From the NCBI RefSeq assembly GCF_004353505.1, contig NZ_SMNQ01000003.1, forward strand, positions 124,001 through 188,000: DNA of 64,000 nt. Reading direction: 5' to 3'. A program made the translations under genes and the position numbers. Below, one piece after another: positions 33,407 through 44,786 of this stretch. The DNA is from Streptomyces sp. WAC05374. GTDB lineage: Bacteria; Actinomycetota; Actinomycetes; Streptomycetales; Streptomycetaceae. Each line of letters opens with the position of its first letter. Position 1 is the stretch's first letter. The notes below the pieces were generated by a model. The model did no database searches. It saw only the letters and a program-made list of their open reading frames with translations, and was not told where the DNA came from.

Positions 33407-34144
33407 ATGCGCACTCTTTCTCTCTCCGGCGTGCTGGTGGCGGCTGCGGCCTGCTCACTGGTGTTCGCCCCTTCGGCTCTCGCCACGAACGGCGACAACG
33501 GCACCGTCAAGATCCATGACGCCTCGACCGGCGAGGAGCTCCGCCGGAACGAGCCGCACGTCTGCACCTTCTACCTGGACGCCTTCGGTTTCGACGCCGG
33601 TCAGCAGGTCGACTGGCACATCGAGGCGTGGGCCCCGAAGGCGGGGGCGAAGGGCGAGACGGTGGAGTCCGGCTCGCTGACGCTCGACGGGTCGGGGCAC
33701 GGCCGTACGGGTGACCTGACGCTGCCGGACGGGCACTACAAGTTGTTCTGGACGTTCGAGGGCGAGCACGGCCGGGCGAAGCACAAGGTGTTCTGGTCGG
33801 CGTGCGACACGGAGCCGGGCGGCGGCCACGAGCCGGGCGGTTCCGGGCCGGGGTCGTCCGGGCCTGGCGGTTCCGAGCCGGGCGAGCGGCCCTCCGGCGG
33901 GCCGTCCGACACCGCGCCCTCCGCCCCGTCGGCGCCGGGCGCCCCCGCCGCGTCGGACACCGCGCCCTCCGCCCCGTCGGCCCCGGGCGCCCCCGCCGCG
34001 TCCGCCCCGGGCGGCTCCGGGGGCGACCTCGCGGAGACCGGCAGCTCCGCCCCGGTCGGCGTCCTCGCCGGCATCGCGGGGGCGCTCGTCGTGGGTGGCG
34101 GCTACCTCGTGTCCCGCCTGGGCAGGGCCAAGAAGCAGCCCTGA
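33407..34144 (+). CDS. sortase-anchored surface protein (LAETG)
   Basis: 245 residues. A Sec signal peptide (1-27, cut near ALA-TNG) is followed by a folded domain (about 28-140: TVKIHDASTGEEL, HVCTFYLDAFGF, DWHIEAWAP, YKLFWTFEGEHGRAKHKVFW). A Gly/Pro/Ser/Ala stalk leads to the C-terminal sorting signal LAETGSSAP, a hydrophobic helix and RLGRAKKQP. LAxTG is the motif of Streptomyces class E sortases, so it should be linked to peptidoglycan. The stalk has a 48-bp tandem duplication. No sortase gene is in the window. Confidence 0.88.
   Translation: MRTLSLSGVLVAAAACSLVFAPSALATNGDNGTVKIHDASTGEELRRNEPHVCTFYLDAFGFDAGQQVDWHIEAWAPKAGAKGETVESGSLTLDGSGHGRTGDLTLPDGHYKLFWTFEGEHGRAKHKVFWSACDTEPGGGHEPGGSGPGSSGPGGSEPGERPSGGPSDTAPSAPSAPGAPAASDTAPSAPSAPGAPAASAPGGSGGDLAETGSSAPVGVLAGIAGALVVGGGYLVSRLGRAKKQP
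33908..34003 (+). repeat. two 48-bp tandem repeats in the wall-anchor stalk
   Basis: 33908-33955 and 33956-34003 both encode DTAPSAPSAPGAPAAS and differ by about two bases. Length variation of this stalk between strains is likely. Confidence 0.85.
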
Positions 34145-34180
34145 CGGGCGTAGGAGACGCTCAGGACGCTCACAGCGCAC

Positions 34181-34215
34181 GAAGGGGGCGCCCGGTACCA
34201 TCGGGCGCCCCCTTC
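34181..34215. terminator. bidirectional terminator between wall protein and ppc
   Basis: GAAGGGGGCGCCCG, 7-nt loop, CGGGCGCCCCCTTC: a perfect 14-bp stem between converging genes, with short T and A runs outside. Confidence 0.85.
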
Positions 34216-34242
34216 CCGCTTCCCGCGGGGAAGCCGTACGCG

Positions 34243-36972
<2,730 letters not shown>

Positions 36973-37117
36973 AGGTGCGGCTCCTTGCAGTGTTTGAGCA
37001 CGTCTGGAGGGGTACTGGAGGCTGCGGACCGCGCTGTCCGACGACACCCAGGATAGGTGTCCCGTCCGGCGGCGCCGCTCCCAGCCCTCTTGCCCCGTGC
37101 CCAACCGCTGCCATACT

Positions 37118-37144
37118 TACGTCGCCGTAGGTTACGGGACCGTA
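37118..37144. promoter_or_regulatory. two adjacent TACG-N4-CGTA operators before the desaturase gene
   Basis: TACGtcgcCGTA (37118-37129) and TACGggacCGTA (37133-37144) are two identical dyads, 15 bp centre to centre, 43 bp before the desaturase ATG. A TetR gene is translationally coupled to that desaturase, and its product is the obvious ligand of the site. Confidence 0.6.
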
Positions 37145-37186
37145 GCCACGGCTTCCTTTTGCATCCCTCACCCCCCAGGGGACCCC

Positions 37187-38173
37187 ATGACCACTAGCCC
37201 CGACGTGCTCGGGACTTCGGACCCGTCCGTTTCCCCCTCCCCCGGCCTGCCCTCCGCCACACTCGGCGGGGACAGCAAGCGTTCGATCGAGCAGATCACG
37301 CTGCTGCTGTTCATCACGGTGCCCTTCCTGGCGCTGCTCGCGGCGGTGCCGCTGGCGTGGGGCTGGGGGGTGAGCTGGCTGGATCTGGGGCTACTGGTGG
37401 CGATGTACTACATCGGTTGTCACGGCATCACGATCGGCTTCCACCGGTACTTCACGCATGGTGCGTTCAAGGCGAAGCGGCCGCTGCGGATCGCGCTGGC
37501 GGTCATGGGGTCGCTGGCGGTGGAGGGGCCGCTGGTGCGGTGGGTGGCGGACCATCGCAAGCACCACAAGTTCTCGGACGCGGAGGGTGACCCGCATTCT
37601 CCGTGGCGGTTCGGGGAGTCGGTGCCGGCGCTGATGAAGGGCCTGTGGTGGGCGCACATCGGCTGGATGTTCGACGAGGAGCAGACGCCGCAGCACAAGT
37701 ACGCGCCGGATCTGATCAAGGACCCGGCGATCCGGGCGATCTCGCGCCAGTTCGTGTTCTGGACGGTTCTGTCGCTGGCGATCCCGCCGCTGGTGGGCGG
37801 TCTGGTGACGATGTCGTGGTGGGGTGCCTTCACGGCGTTCTTCTGGGGCTCGCTGGTGCGGGTGGCGCTGCTGCACCATGTGACGTGGTCGATCAACTCG
37901 ATCTGTCACGCGGTGGGCAAGCGTCCGTTCAAGTCGCGGGACCGGAGCGGGAACGTGTGGTGGCTGGCGGTGCTGTCGTGCGGTGAGTCGTGGCACAACC
38001 TGCACCACGCCGACCCGACGTGCGCACGTCATGGGGTGATGCGGGGGCAGCTCGACTCCAGCGCCCGTCTGATCCGCTGGTTCGAGATGCTGGGCTGGGC
38101 CTACGACGTGCGCTGGCCGACCGCGTCCCGGATCGAAGCCCGACGCCAGGACCGCGCCGCGAACGCGGCATGA
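37187..38173 (+). CDS. membrane acyl-CoA (delta-9 type) fatty acid desaturase
   Basis: 328 residues from ATG 37187 (AGGGG 6 nt upstream). The diiron-binding His boxes are all present: FHRYFTH, DHRKHH and SWHNLHH (H-x4-H, H-x2-HH, H-x2-HH), plus HHVTWSINS. Four membrane helices bracket them. The enzyme inserts a double bond into acyl chains and adjusts membrane fluidity. It needs an electron donor, which is not encoded nearby. The ATGA overlap couples it to the TetR gene that follows. Confidence 0.92.
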   Translation: MTTSPDVLGTSDPSVSPSPGLPSATLGGDSKRSIEQITLLLFITVPFLALLAAVPLAWGWGVSWLDLGLLVAMYYIGCHGITIGFHRYFTHGAFKAKRPLRIALAVMGSLAVEGPLVRWVADHRKHHKFSDAEGDPHSPWRFGESVPALMKGLWWAHIGWMFDEEQTPQHKYAPDLIKDPAIRAISRQFVFWTVLSLAIPPLVGGLVTMSWWGAFTAFFWGSLVRVALLHHVTWSINSICHAVGKRPFKSRDRSGNVWWLAVLSCGESWHNLHHADPTCARHGVMRGQLDSSARLIRWFEMLGWAYDVRWPTASRIEARRQDRAANAA

Positions 38174-38847
38174 TGGACGGTGTGGCGATCGACGGCAGTG
38201 GCAGCAGTGGTACGGACAAACCCAGGCGGGGGCGCCGGGTCCGGATGACGGGCGCCGAGCGGCGGCAGCAACTGCTCGACATCGGCCGCACGCTCTTCGC
38301 GGAGCGCGGTTTCGAGGGCACGTCGGTGGAGGAGATCGCCGCGAAGGCGGGCGTCTCCAAGCCGGTGGTGTACGAGCACTTCGGCGGCAAGGAGGGGCTG
38401 TACGCGGTCGTGGTGGACCGTGAGATGCGCCAGCTCCTGGACATGGTGACCGGGGCGCTGACGGCCGGGCATCCGCGTGAGCTGCTGGAGCAGGCGGCGT
38501 TCGCGCTGCTGGACTACATCGAGACGTACACGGACGGTTTCCGCATCCTGGTGCGGGATTCGCCGGTGGCGCAGTCGACGGGTACGTTCGCGTCGCTGAT
38601 CTCGGACATCGCCACGCAGGTGGAGGACATCCTGGGCCTGGAGTTCAAGGCGCGGGGGTTCGATCCGAAGCTGGCCCCGCTGTACGCGCAGGCGCTGGTG
38701 GGGATGGTGGCCCTGACGGGGCAGTGGTGGCTGGACGCCCGCAAGCCGAAGAAGGCCGAGGTGGCGGCGCATCTGGTGAACCTGGCCTGGCACGGGCTGG
38801 ACGGCCTGGAGCCGAAGCCCCGGCTGATAGGTCACCGCAAGAGCTGA
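38170..38847 (+). CDS. TetR family regulator, probable controller of the desaturase
   Basis: 225 residues. ATG 38170 overlaps the desaturase TGA (ATGA); a second ATG follows directly. The HTH is at about 28-75: GRTLFAERGFEGTSVEEIAAKAGVSKPVVYEHFGGKEGLYAVVV. The C-terminal domain (LDYIETYTDGFRILVRDSPV, MVALTGQWWLDARK) resembles the actinobacterial TetR group linked to lipid genes, by memory of mycobacterial relatives. Coupling to the desaturase and the double dyad upstream support an autoregulated lipid-desaturation unit. Confidence 0.88.
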   Translation: MMDGVAIDGSGSSGTDKPRRGRRVRMTGAERRQQLLDIGRTLFAERGFEGTSVEEIAAKAGVSKPVVYEHFGGKEGLYAVVVDREMRQLLDMVTGALTAGHPRELLEQAAFALLDYIETYTDGFRILVRDSPVAQSTGTFASLISDIATQVEDILGLEFKARGFDPKLAPLYAQALVGMVALTGQWWLDARKPKKAEVAAHLVNLAWHGLDGLEPKPRLIGHRKS

Positions 38848-38873
38848 GCGGTCCGCGTGGTGCGGGCGGACCT

Positions 38874-38913
38874 GTGCCGGGGCGCGGCGCGGCTGTGTGG
38901 CGCGCCCCGGCAC
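38874..38913. terminator. terminator between convergent TetR and tam genes
   Basis: GTGCCGGGGCGC (38874-38885) and GCGCCCCGGCAC (38902-38913) form a perfect 12-bp stem with a 16-nt loop. Confidence 0.75.
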
Positions 38914-38947
38914 GGGTGTGGGGCGGGGGTGGGGCGTAAGTGGGGCG

Positions 38948-39787
38948 TCACCCCGTCGGCTCCTGGCCGCGGGTGGCGACCGCGAAGATGCGGCGGAAGG
39001 GGAAGACCGTGCCGTGCGGGCCTGGCGGGTATGCCTTGCGCAGCAGGTCGCGGTATTGGGCGAGGAAGTCGGTGACCGCTTCGTGGTCGCCGTCCAGGGC
39101 GGTGAGGACCGGGCGCAGTGCGGTGCCCTTCACCCAGTCGAGGACGGGGTCGTCGCCCTGGAGGAGCTGGGAGTAGACGGTTTCCCAGACGTCGACGGTC
39201 AGGCCGAGGTCGGCGAGGCGGGTGAGGTAGTCGGCGGCGTCGAGGATGTGGACGAAGCGGCGGCCGTGGCCGGTGAGGCGGGCCCGCCACTGCGGGGTCT
39301 CGCACAGTTCGCCGAGCAGTGCGTGGCTGGGTGAGGTGAAGTTGGCGGGTACCTGGAAGGCGAGTGTGCCGCCGGGGACGAGCCCTTCGGTCCAGACGGG
39401 GAAGGACTCGGGGTGGTTGGGCACCCACTGGAGGGCGGCGTTGGAGATGATCAGGTCGTAGGGTTCGTCCGGTGTCCAGTGGGCGGCGTCGGCGGGGCGG
39501 AAGTCGAGCCAGCCGCCGCCGTCGGTGGTGCCGGCGTAGGTCTTCTTCGCCTGTTCCAGCATCTCGGGCGAGAGGTCGAAGCCGGTGATGCGCGCGCCGG
39601 GCCAGCGGTCGGCGAGCAGCGCGGTCACATTGCCGGGGCCGCATCCGAGGTCGGCGATCCTGGGGGGCCGGCCTTCCCTGTCGGCGGGGAGTTCCGGTAT
39701 GCGGGCGAGCAGGTCGAGGAACGGTCGGGTGCGGTGGGAGGAGTGGCGCAGGTACTGCTGTGGATCCCAGGTTGGTGCGGAATACAT
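38948..39787 (-). CDS. tam: trans-aconitate 2-methyltransferase
   Basis: 279 residues. It methylates trans-aconitate with SAM, removing this inhibitor of aconitase. The class I fold has IADLGCGPGNVTALLADRWP, FDLSPEMLEQAK and SNAALQWVPNHP, and the start MYSAPTWDPQQYLRHSSHRTRPFLDLLARI fits Tam (YL.....R..P..DLL..I). It is divergent from the MarR gene tamR, with a perfect dyad between them; in S. coelicolor TamR responds to citrate/trans-aconitate and controls this gene. ATG 39787 lies about 90 bp from the dyad. Confidence 0.93.
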   Translation of the reverse strand: MYSAPTWDPQQYLRHSSHRTRPFLDLLARIPELPADREGRPPRIADLGCGPGNVTALLADRWPGARITGFDLSPEMLEQAKKTYAGTTDGGGWLDFRPADAAHWTPDEPYDLIISNAALQWVPNHPESFPVWTEGLVPGGTLAFQVPANFTSPSHALLGELCETPQWRARLTGHGRRFVHILDAADYLTRLADLGLTVDVWETVYSQLLQGDDPVLDWVKGTALRPVLTALDGDHEAVTDFLAQYRDLLRKAYPPGPHGTVFPFRRIFAVATRGQEPTG

Positions 39788-39869
39788 GTTCGAGCCCCCT
39801 TGCTGGAACGTAGTACCGAAGCGGAACAGAGTCCCGGCCCCGTCATGCCCAATGGTCCAGCGGAATATT

Positions 39870-39883
39870 TCTTGACGTCAAGA
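39870..39883. promoter_or_regulatory. TamR operator
   Basis: TCTTGACGTCAAGA is a perfect 14-bp palindrome in the tam-tamR gap and contains TTGAC, so binding should occlude a -35. Published work on S. coelicolor describes a TamR palindrome in this gap. Confidence 0.75.
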
Positions 39884-39918
39884 GACTTCACGTCGACAGA
39901 TCCCCTACACTGATCGCC

Positions 39919-40416
39919 ATGGAGGACGAGGTCGACCGACTGGTCGCTGCATGGCGCCGCGAGCGCCCCGACCTCGACGTGGAACCGCTCGAGGTGCTCA
40001 GCCGCGTCTCCAGGCTGGCCCGCCACCTCGACCGCGCCCGCCGGCTCGCCTTCTCCGAGCACAACCTGGAGCCCTGGGAGTTCGACGTCCTGACGTCGCT
40101 GCGCCGCGCCGGCGCACCCTACCAGCTCTCGCCCGGCCAGTTGCTCACGCAGACGCTGGTCACCTCCGGCACCATGACCAACCGCATCGACCGGCTCGCC
40201 AAGAAGGGCCTCGTCGAGCGCCTGCCCGACCCCAGTGACCGGCGCGGCGTCCTCGTCCGCCTCACCCCCGAGGGGCGTGACCGGGCCGACCAGGCCCTCG
40301 CCGGGCTCCTCGCCCAGGAGCGCGCCATCCTCGCGGAGCTCTCCCGCGCCCAGCGCGCCGAACTGGCCGCGCTGCTACGCCAACTGACCGCCCCGTTCGA
40401 CAACATCCCCGGCTAG
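39919..40416 (+). CDS. tamR: MarR family regulator TamR
   Basis: 165 residues. Winged-helix core: LEPWEFDVLTSLRRAG, SPGQLLTQTLVTSGTMTNRIDRL (recognition helix), GLVERLPDPSDRRGVLVRLTPEG (wing). The N-terminal helices (DRLVAAWRRERPDLDVEPLEVLSRV) match the UrtR/TamR-type extension that helps bind ligands. The divergent position to tam and the palindrome support the name. Its last 42 bp overlap antisense with the 3' end of the response regulator gene. Confidence 0.9.
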   Translation: MEDEVDRLVAAWRRERPDLDVEPLEVLSRVSRLARHLDRARRLAFSEHNLEPWEFDVLTSLRRAGAPYQLSPGQLLTQTLVTSGTMTNRIDRLAKKGLVERLPDPSDRRGVLVRLTPEGRDRADQALAGLLAQERAILAELSRAQRAELAALLRQLTAPFDNIPG

Positions 40417-41148
40417 ACCGGCGGCGGTCTCGGCCGGTCCCACGCCCGCCCGGCGGGCCAGCGCCACCGCCGCCAGCGTGGAGTGCACGCCGAGCTTCCC
40501 CAGCACGTTCTGCATGTGCGTACGCACCGTGTGCGGGGAGAGGAACAGCCGCTCGGCGACCGCCTTGCGGCCCAGGCCCGCCACCATGCAGCGCAGCACC
40601 TCCCGCTCGCGCGGGGTCAGCGACTCCACCAGTCGCTCGCTCTCGGTGCGGTGCTTGCGCGCGGCCGTCAGCTCCCGCAGCACCCCGGTCAGCAGCGCCG
40701 GCGGCAGGTGCGTCTCGTCGCGCAGCACTCCTCGTATCACGGTCAGCAGCCGCTGGAGGGAGCAGTCCTTGGCGACCCAGCCCGAGGCTCCCGACTGGAG
40801 CGCGAGCGCGGCCCGGCGCGGGTCGTCCTTCTCCGCCAGCACGACCGTACGCACCTCGGGCCGGCCCTCACGGACCCCGGAGACCAGCGAGATGCCGTCC
40901 ACGACCCCCTCGCCGTTGTCCGGCACGGCGCGGGCGACCGCCGGCGCGGCAGCGGCGCCCAGGTCGGCGTCGACCAGCAGCACGTCGAACATGCGGCCCT
41001 CGGCCGCCGCCCGGTCCAGGCAGCGCATCGCCGCGGGGCCGCTGCCGGCCGCCGCGACGTCCACGTCGGGCTCGGCCGCCAGAGCGGCGGCGAGCGACTC
41101 GGCGAAGATGCGGTGGTCGTCCACCACCAGAACCCGGATACGGACCAC
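40375..41148 (-). CDS. NarL/LuxR-type response regulator, orphan, atypical receiver
   Basis: 257 residues if translation begins at GTG 41148, which has GGGGG 5-6 nt upstream; ATG 41160 and GTG 41154 are alternatives without a good SD. The receiver starts RVLVVDDHRIFAESLA, with phospho-acceptor Asp in DVLLVDADLG. It then has an insertion of about 20 residues (AAAAPAVARAVPDNGEGVVD), lacks the usual switch Thr/Ser (VVLAEKDD), and keeps Lys in GWVAKD. The LuxR HTH is LTPREREVLRCMVAG to SPHTVRTHMQNVLGKL. No kinase is adjacent. Confidence 0.85.
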   Translation of the reverse strand: MVRIRVLVVDDHRIFAESLAAALAAEPDVDVAAAGSGPAAMRCLDRAAAEGRMFDVLLVDADLGAAAAPAVARAVPDNGEGVVDGISLVSGVREGRPEVRTVVLAEKDDPRRAALALQSGASGWVAKDCSLQRLLTVIRGVLRDETHLPPALLTGVLRELTAARKHRTESERLVESLTPREREVLRCMVAGLGRKAVAERLFLSPHTVRTHMQNVLGKLGVHSTLAAVALARRAGVGPAETAAGLAGDVVERGGQLA

Positions 41149-41291
41149 TGACACCCCCATGTGTCGAGGAAACAGAGCAGCTACGGGTACGGCGCCCGGA
41201 GCCCGAGGTACCCAGTGGTCGCACGGCCGCCGCCGTGCGGTGACTGTTACCCCCGCCCAGGGCGTCGTACCCGGCTGTCTCGCCCCCTGAT

Positions 41292-41315
41292 CAGCACCGG
41301 CCCCCACCGGTGCTG
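41292..41315 (-). terminator. hairpin downstream of galK
   Basis: CAGCACCGG/CCGGTGCTG is a perfect 9-bp stem with a 6-nt loop, 94 bp after the galK stop. The rest of the 260-bp gap shows no gene and should hold the promoter of the regulator at 41148. Confidence 0.55.
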
Positions 41316-41408
41316 TGCATCAGAGTACGGCGGGGCGGCCACGGGGGAAGGGGACTTGACCAAACTCACCGGCCCGGCCGCCACCCCCGGCCCCGGCCGC
41401 GCACGCGC

Positions 41409-42581
41409 TCACCGCAGACGGCGCGCCCCCGCCGACGGCACCGCGGGGAACACCCGGGGAGCCGGGTGCCCGGCCGCCGCGAACGCCTCCCCGACCGCCT
41501 TGGTCACCGCGTCCGCGTCCGCCGCCTCGGCCAGCACGACCGCCGAACCGCCGAAGCCGCCGCCCGTCATCCGGGCGCCGAGCGCCCCGGCGGCGGTCGT
41601 GGCCGACACGACGAGGTCCAGCTCCGGGCAGGACACCCGGAGGTCGTCGCGGAGGGAGGCGTGCCCCTCGGTGAGGACCGGCCCCACCGCGCGCACGTCC
41701 CCCGCGTCCAGCAGCTCGACCGTCCGCCGCACCCGGTGGTTGTCGGTCACGACGTGACGGACGTACGAGCGAACCGTTTCGTCACCCAACCGCCGCAGGG
41801 CATCGGGCAGTTGCACGTACGGGACCTCGCGCAGCGTGCGCACGCCCAGCGCCCGCGCACCCGCCTCGCACCCGGCGCGCCGCTCGGCGTACGCGCCGTC
41901 GCCGAGCGCGTGCTTCACCCGGGTGTCGACCACCAGCAGCGTCAGGCCCTCGGCGGCGAGGTCGAACGGCACGTGCCGCACCGCCAGGTCACGGGTGTCC
42001 AGGTACAGGGCGTGGCCCGGGACGCACGCCGCCGACGCCATCTGGTCCATCACGCCGCACGGGACGCCCACGAACGCGTTCTCGGCGCGCTGGGCGAGGA
42101 GCGCGAGCCGCCAGGCGGTCAGCCCGAGCCCGTACAGGTCGTTCAGCGCGAGGGCGGTGACCACCTCCAGGGCGGCCGACGAGGAGAGCCCGGCGCCCGT
42201 GGGGACGGTGGAGGCGAGGTGGACGTCGGCGCCCGTGACCCGGTGGCCCGCCTCGCGCAGCGCCCACACCACCCCGGCCGGGTAGGCGGCCCACCCGGTG
42301 GCGGCGCGCGGCTCCAGGGCGTCGGCACGGAGCTGGACGACGCCCTGGTCCGTGTCGGCCGAGTGGACGCGCAGCCGCCCGTCGGTGCGGCGCGACACGG
42401 CGGCGACCGCGGTGTGCGGGAGGGCCAGCGGCATGACGAGGCCGTCGTTGACGTCGGTGTACTCGCCGATCAGGTTGACCCGGCCGGGCGCCGCCCACAC
42501 GCCCTCCGGCTCGGCCCCGTACAGCGCGCGGAACGCGCGGGCGACGCGCTCGGCCGCCCCGCTCCGCTCGCCGGCCGTCAT
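41409..42581 (-). CDS. galK: galactokinase
   Basis: 390 residues, GHMP kinase. It makes galactose 1-phosphate from galactose and ATP. Motifs: [20 protein letters not shown] (galactose site), [16 protein letters not shown] (phosphate loop) and [13 protein letters not shown] (motif 3). It is the last gene of galT-galE-galK, with its ATG overlapping the galE stop by 4 bp. Confidence 0.95.
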   Translation of the reverse strand: MTAGERSGAAERVARAFRALYGAEPEGVWAAPGRVNLIGEYTDVNDGLVMPLALPHTAVAAVSRRTDGRLRVHSADTDQGVVQLRADALEPRAATGWAAYPAGVVWALREAGHRVTGADVHLASTVPTGAGLSSSAALEVVTALALNDLYGLGLTAWRLALLAQRAENAFVGVPCGVMDQMASAACVPGHALYLDTRDLAVRHVPFDLAAEGLTLLVVDTRVKHALGDGAYAERRAGCEAGARALGVRTLREVPYVQLPDALRRLGDETVRSYVRHVVTDNHRVRRTVELLDAGDVRAVGPVLTEGHASLRDDLRVSCPELDLVVSATTAAGALGARMTGGGFGGSAVVLAEAADADAVTKAVGEAFAAAGHPAPRVFPAVPSAGARRLR

Positions 42582-43540
42582 GCCCCGGCCGCCCGCGCCC
42601 GGGCGAACTCCCAGGCGTCCGCGACGATGCCCGCCAGGTCCGGCCGGGACGGCTTCCAGCCGAGCCGGTCGCGCGCGGTGGCGGCCGAGGCGACCAGCAC
42701 CGCCGGGTCACCGGCCCGGCGTCCCGCGGTCACCGCGGGCACCGGGTGACCGGTGACCTCCCGGACGGTCTCGACGACCTCGCGCACCGAGAAGCCCTCG
42801 CCGTTGCCGAGGTTGCAGATCAGGTGCTCGCCCGGCGCGACCGCCTCCATGGCGAGCAGGTGCGCCTCGGCGAGGTCGGCGACGTGGATGTAGTCGCGCA
42901 CACAGGTGCCGTCGGGCGTCGGGTAGTCGTCGCCGTACACGGAGATCGACTCCCGCCCGCCGAGGGCGACCTGGAGCACGAGCGGGATCAGGTGCGACTC
43001 GGGGTCGTGGCGCTCGCCGTACTTCCCGTACGCCCCGGCGACGTTGAAGTACCGCAGCGAGGCGGCGGCCAGGCCGTGCGCGGCGGCCTCACCGGCGAGC
43101 ATGTGGTCGACGGCCAGCTTGGAGGCGCCGTAGGGGCTGGTGGGGGCGGTGGGGTCGGTCTCGGTGAGGGGCGTGGAGGCCGGCTCCCCGTACGTGGCGG
43201 CCGTGGAGGAGAAGACCAGCCGGCGCACGCCCGCGTCGCGCATCGCGGCCAGCAGCGCGAGAGTGCCGCCGACGTTGTTCACCCAGTACTTCTCCGGGTC
43301 GGCGACCGACTCGCCGACCTGGCTGAACGCGGCGAAGTGCAGGACGCCGTCGTAGGAGCCGTCCAGGTACCGGGCGGCGTCCTGGACACGGCCCTCGATG
43401 AAGTGCGCGCCCGCCGGGACGCCCTCGGGGAAGCCGGTCGACAGGTCGTCCAGGACGGTCACCTCGTGCCCCGCCTCCAGCAGGTGCGCGGCGGTCACCC
43501 CGCCGACGTACCCGGCTCCACCCGTGACGAGATATCTCAT
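42578..43540 (-). CDS. galE: UDP-glucose 4-epimerase
   Basis: 320 residues, extended SDR. It interconverts UDP-galactose and UDP-glucose with bound NAD. It shows the nucleotide loop [23 protein letters not shown], the Ser-Thr-Tyr-Lys catalytic set ([20 protein letters not shown]), LRYFNVAGA and [15 protein letters not shown] 43540 overlaps the galT stop and its own stop overlaps galK, so the operon is translationally coupled throughout. Confidence 0.95.
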   Translation of the reverse strand: MRYLVTGGAGYVGGVTAAHLLEAGHEVTVLDDLSTGFPEGVPAGAHFIEGRVQDAARYLDGSYDGVLHFAAFSQVGESVADPEKYWVNNVGGTLALLAAMRDAGVRRLVFSSTAATYGEPASTPLTETDPTAPTSPYGASKLAVDHMLAGEAAAHGLAAASLRYFNVAGAYGKYGERHDPESHLIPLVLQVALGGRESISVYGDDYPTPDGTCVRDYIHVADLAEAHLLAMEAVAPGEHLICNLGNGEGFSVREVVETVREVTGHPVPAVTAGRRAGDPAVLVASAATARDRLGWKPSRPDLAGIVADAWEFARARAAGA

Positions 43541-44580
43541 GCGCTCGCTACCTCTCGCAGTCGGCGGGCCGCGGCCTCCGGCGGCACGTCGTTGATGAAC
43601 ACGCTCATGCCGGATTCGGAGCCCGCGAGGAACTTCAGCTTGCCGGAAGTGCGTCGGATGGTGAAAAGCTCGAGATGCAGGGCGAAGTCGTCGCGTTCCG
43701 GGTCGGCGAAGGGCGCCTGGTGCCAGGCGGCGATGTACGGCGTCGGCGGCTCGCCCTCGCCGAAGATCCGGTCGAAGCGCCTGAGCAGCTCCAGGTAGAC
43801 CGGGGGGAACCCGGCCCGCGCGGCGTCGTCGAGCGCCCTGAGATCGGGCACGCGCCGCCGGGGGTAGAGGTGCACCTCGTACGGCCAGTGCGCCGCGTAG
43901 GGCACGAAGGCGACCCACTCGTCGGTCTCGAGGACCACCCGTTCGGCGGCGGCGCGCTCGCGCTCGACGAGGTCGTCGAAGAGGTTGCGGCCGGTGGCGG
44001 CGCGGTGGGCGGCGGCGGAGTTCCGCATCAGCGCCGTGCGGGGGGTGGTGAAGGGGTACGCGTAGATCTGCCCGTGCGGGTGGCCGAGGGTGACGCCGAT
44101 CTCGGCCCCCCGGTTCTCGAAGCAGAACACCTGCTGGACGCCGGGGAGTGCGGCGAGTTCGACGGTGCGGTCGGTCCACGCCTCCAGCACGAGCGCGGCC
44201 CGGTCCTCGGTGAGGTCGGCGAACGAGGCGTCGTGGTCGGGGGTGAAGCAGACCACCTCGCAGCGGCCGGCGTCACCGGCCAGGGAGGGGAAGCGGTTCT
44301 CGAAGACGACCACGTCGTAGTCGGCGTCCGGGATCTCGGTGCGCCGGCCGTCGCGGGAGGGGCACAGGGGGCATTCGCCGGCGGGCGGGTGGTAGGTGCG
44401 GCCCTGGCGGTGCGAGGCGATGGCCACCGCGTCGCCGAGCAGCGGGTCGCGGCGGATCTCCGCGGTGGTGGCGACCGGGTCCAGGGGCCGCCGGTCGGCG
44501 GCGTCGCGGACGACGTCGTCCCGGGAGTCGTAGTAGACCAGCTCGCGGCCGTCGGCCAGCCGGGTCGACGTCTTCTTCAC
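43537..44580 (-). CDS. galT: galactose-1-phosphate uridylyltransferase
   Basis: 347 residues from GTG 44580 (GAGGGGTG upstream). It swaps UMP from UDP-glucose to galactose 1-phosphate through a uridylyl-His intermediate; [12 protein letters not shown] carries the nucleophile. [11 protein letters not shown] holds the CxxC zinc ligands, with [12 protein letters not shown] as the HxH-type region and [14 protein letters not shown] near the end. It is first in the Leloir operon. An AT-richer promoter region lies at 44585-44660. Confidence 0.94.
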   Translation of the reverse strand: MKKTSTRLADGRELVYYDSRDDVVRDAADRRPLDPVATTAEIRRDPLLGDAVAIASHRQGRTYHPPAGECPLCPSRDGRRTEIPDADYDVVVFENRFPSLAGDAGRCEVVCFTPDHDASFADLTEDRAALVLEAWTDRTVELAALPGVQQVFCFENRGAEIGVTLGHPHGQIYAYPFTTPRTALMRNSAAAHRAATGRNLFDDLVERERAAAERVVLETDEWVAFVPYAAHWPYEVHLYPRRRVPDLRALDDAARAGFPPVYLELLRRFDRIFGEGEPPTPYIAAWHQAPFADPERDDFALHLELFTIRRTSGKLKFLAGSESGMSVFINDVPPEAAARRLREVASA

Positions 44581-44644
44581 TCGGGCACCCCTCGGAAACC
44601 TGCACACCCAACAGAAGCAAACATAACCAATCACGGCTCAACAA

Positions 44645-44660
44645 GGCTCGTCAATGAGCC
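44645..44660 (-). promoter_or_regulatory. dyad in the gal operon promoter region
   Basis: GGCTC-GTCAAT-GAGCC is a 5-bp-arm inverted repeat about 65 bp before galT. On the minus strand its centre reads TTGACG, a possible -35; TATGTT follows in an AT-rich stretch with looser spacing. It suits control of a galP1-like promoter. Confidence 0.4.
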
Positions 44661-44786
44661 CCGGCTGCCGTCGGCGGTCGAGCGCTTGCCCGCGACGAGG
44701 GGGCGAGTGGTGCCGGACACGGAGAAGGCGCCGCCCGAGAAGGACGACGCCTGGTACAGCGCCCGGCGGATGACCGGGGCCCGGCC

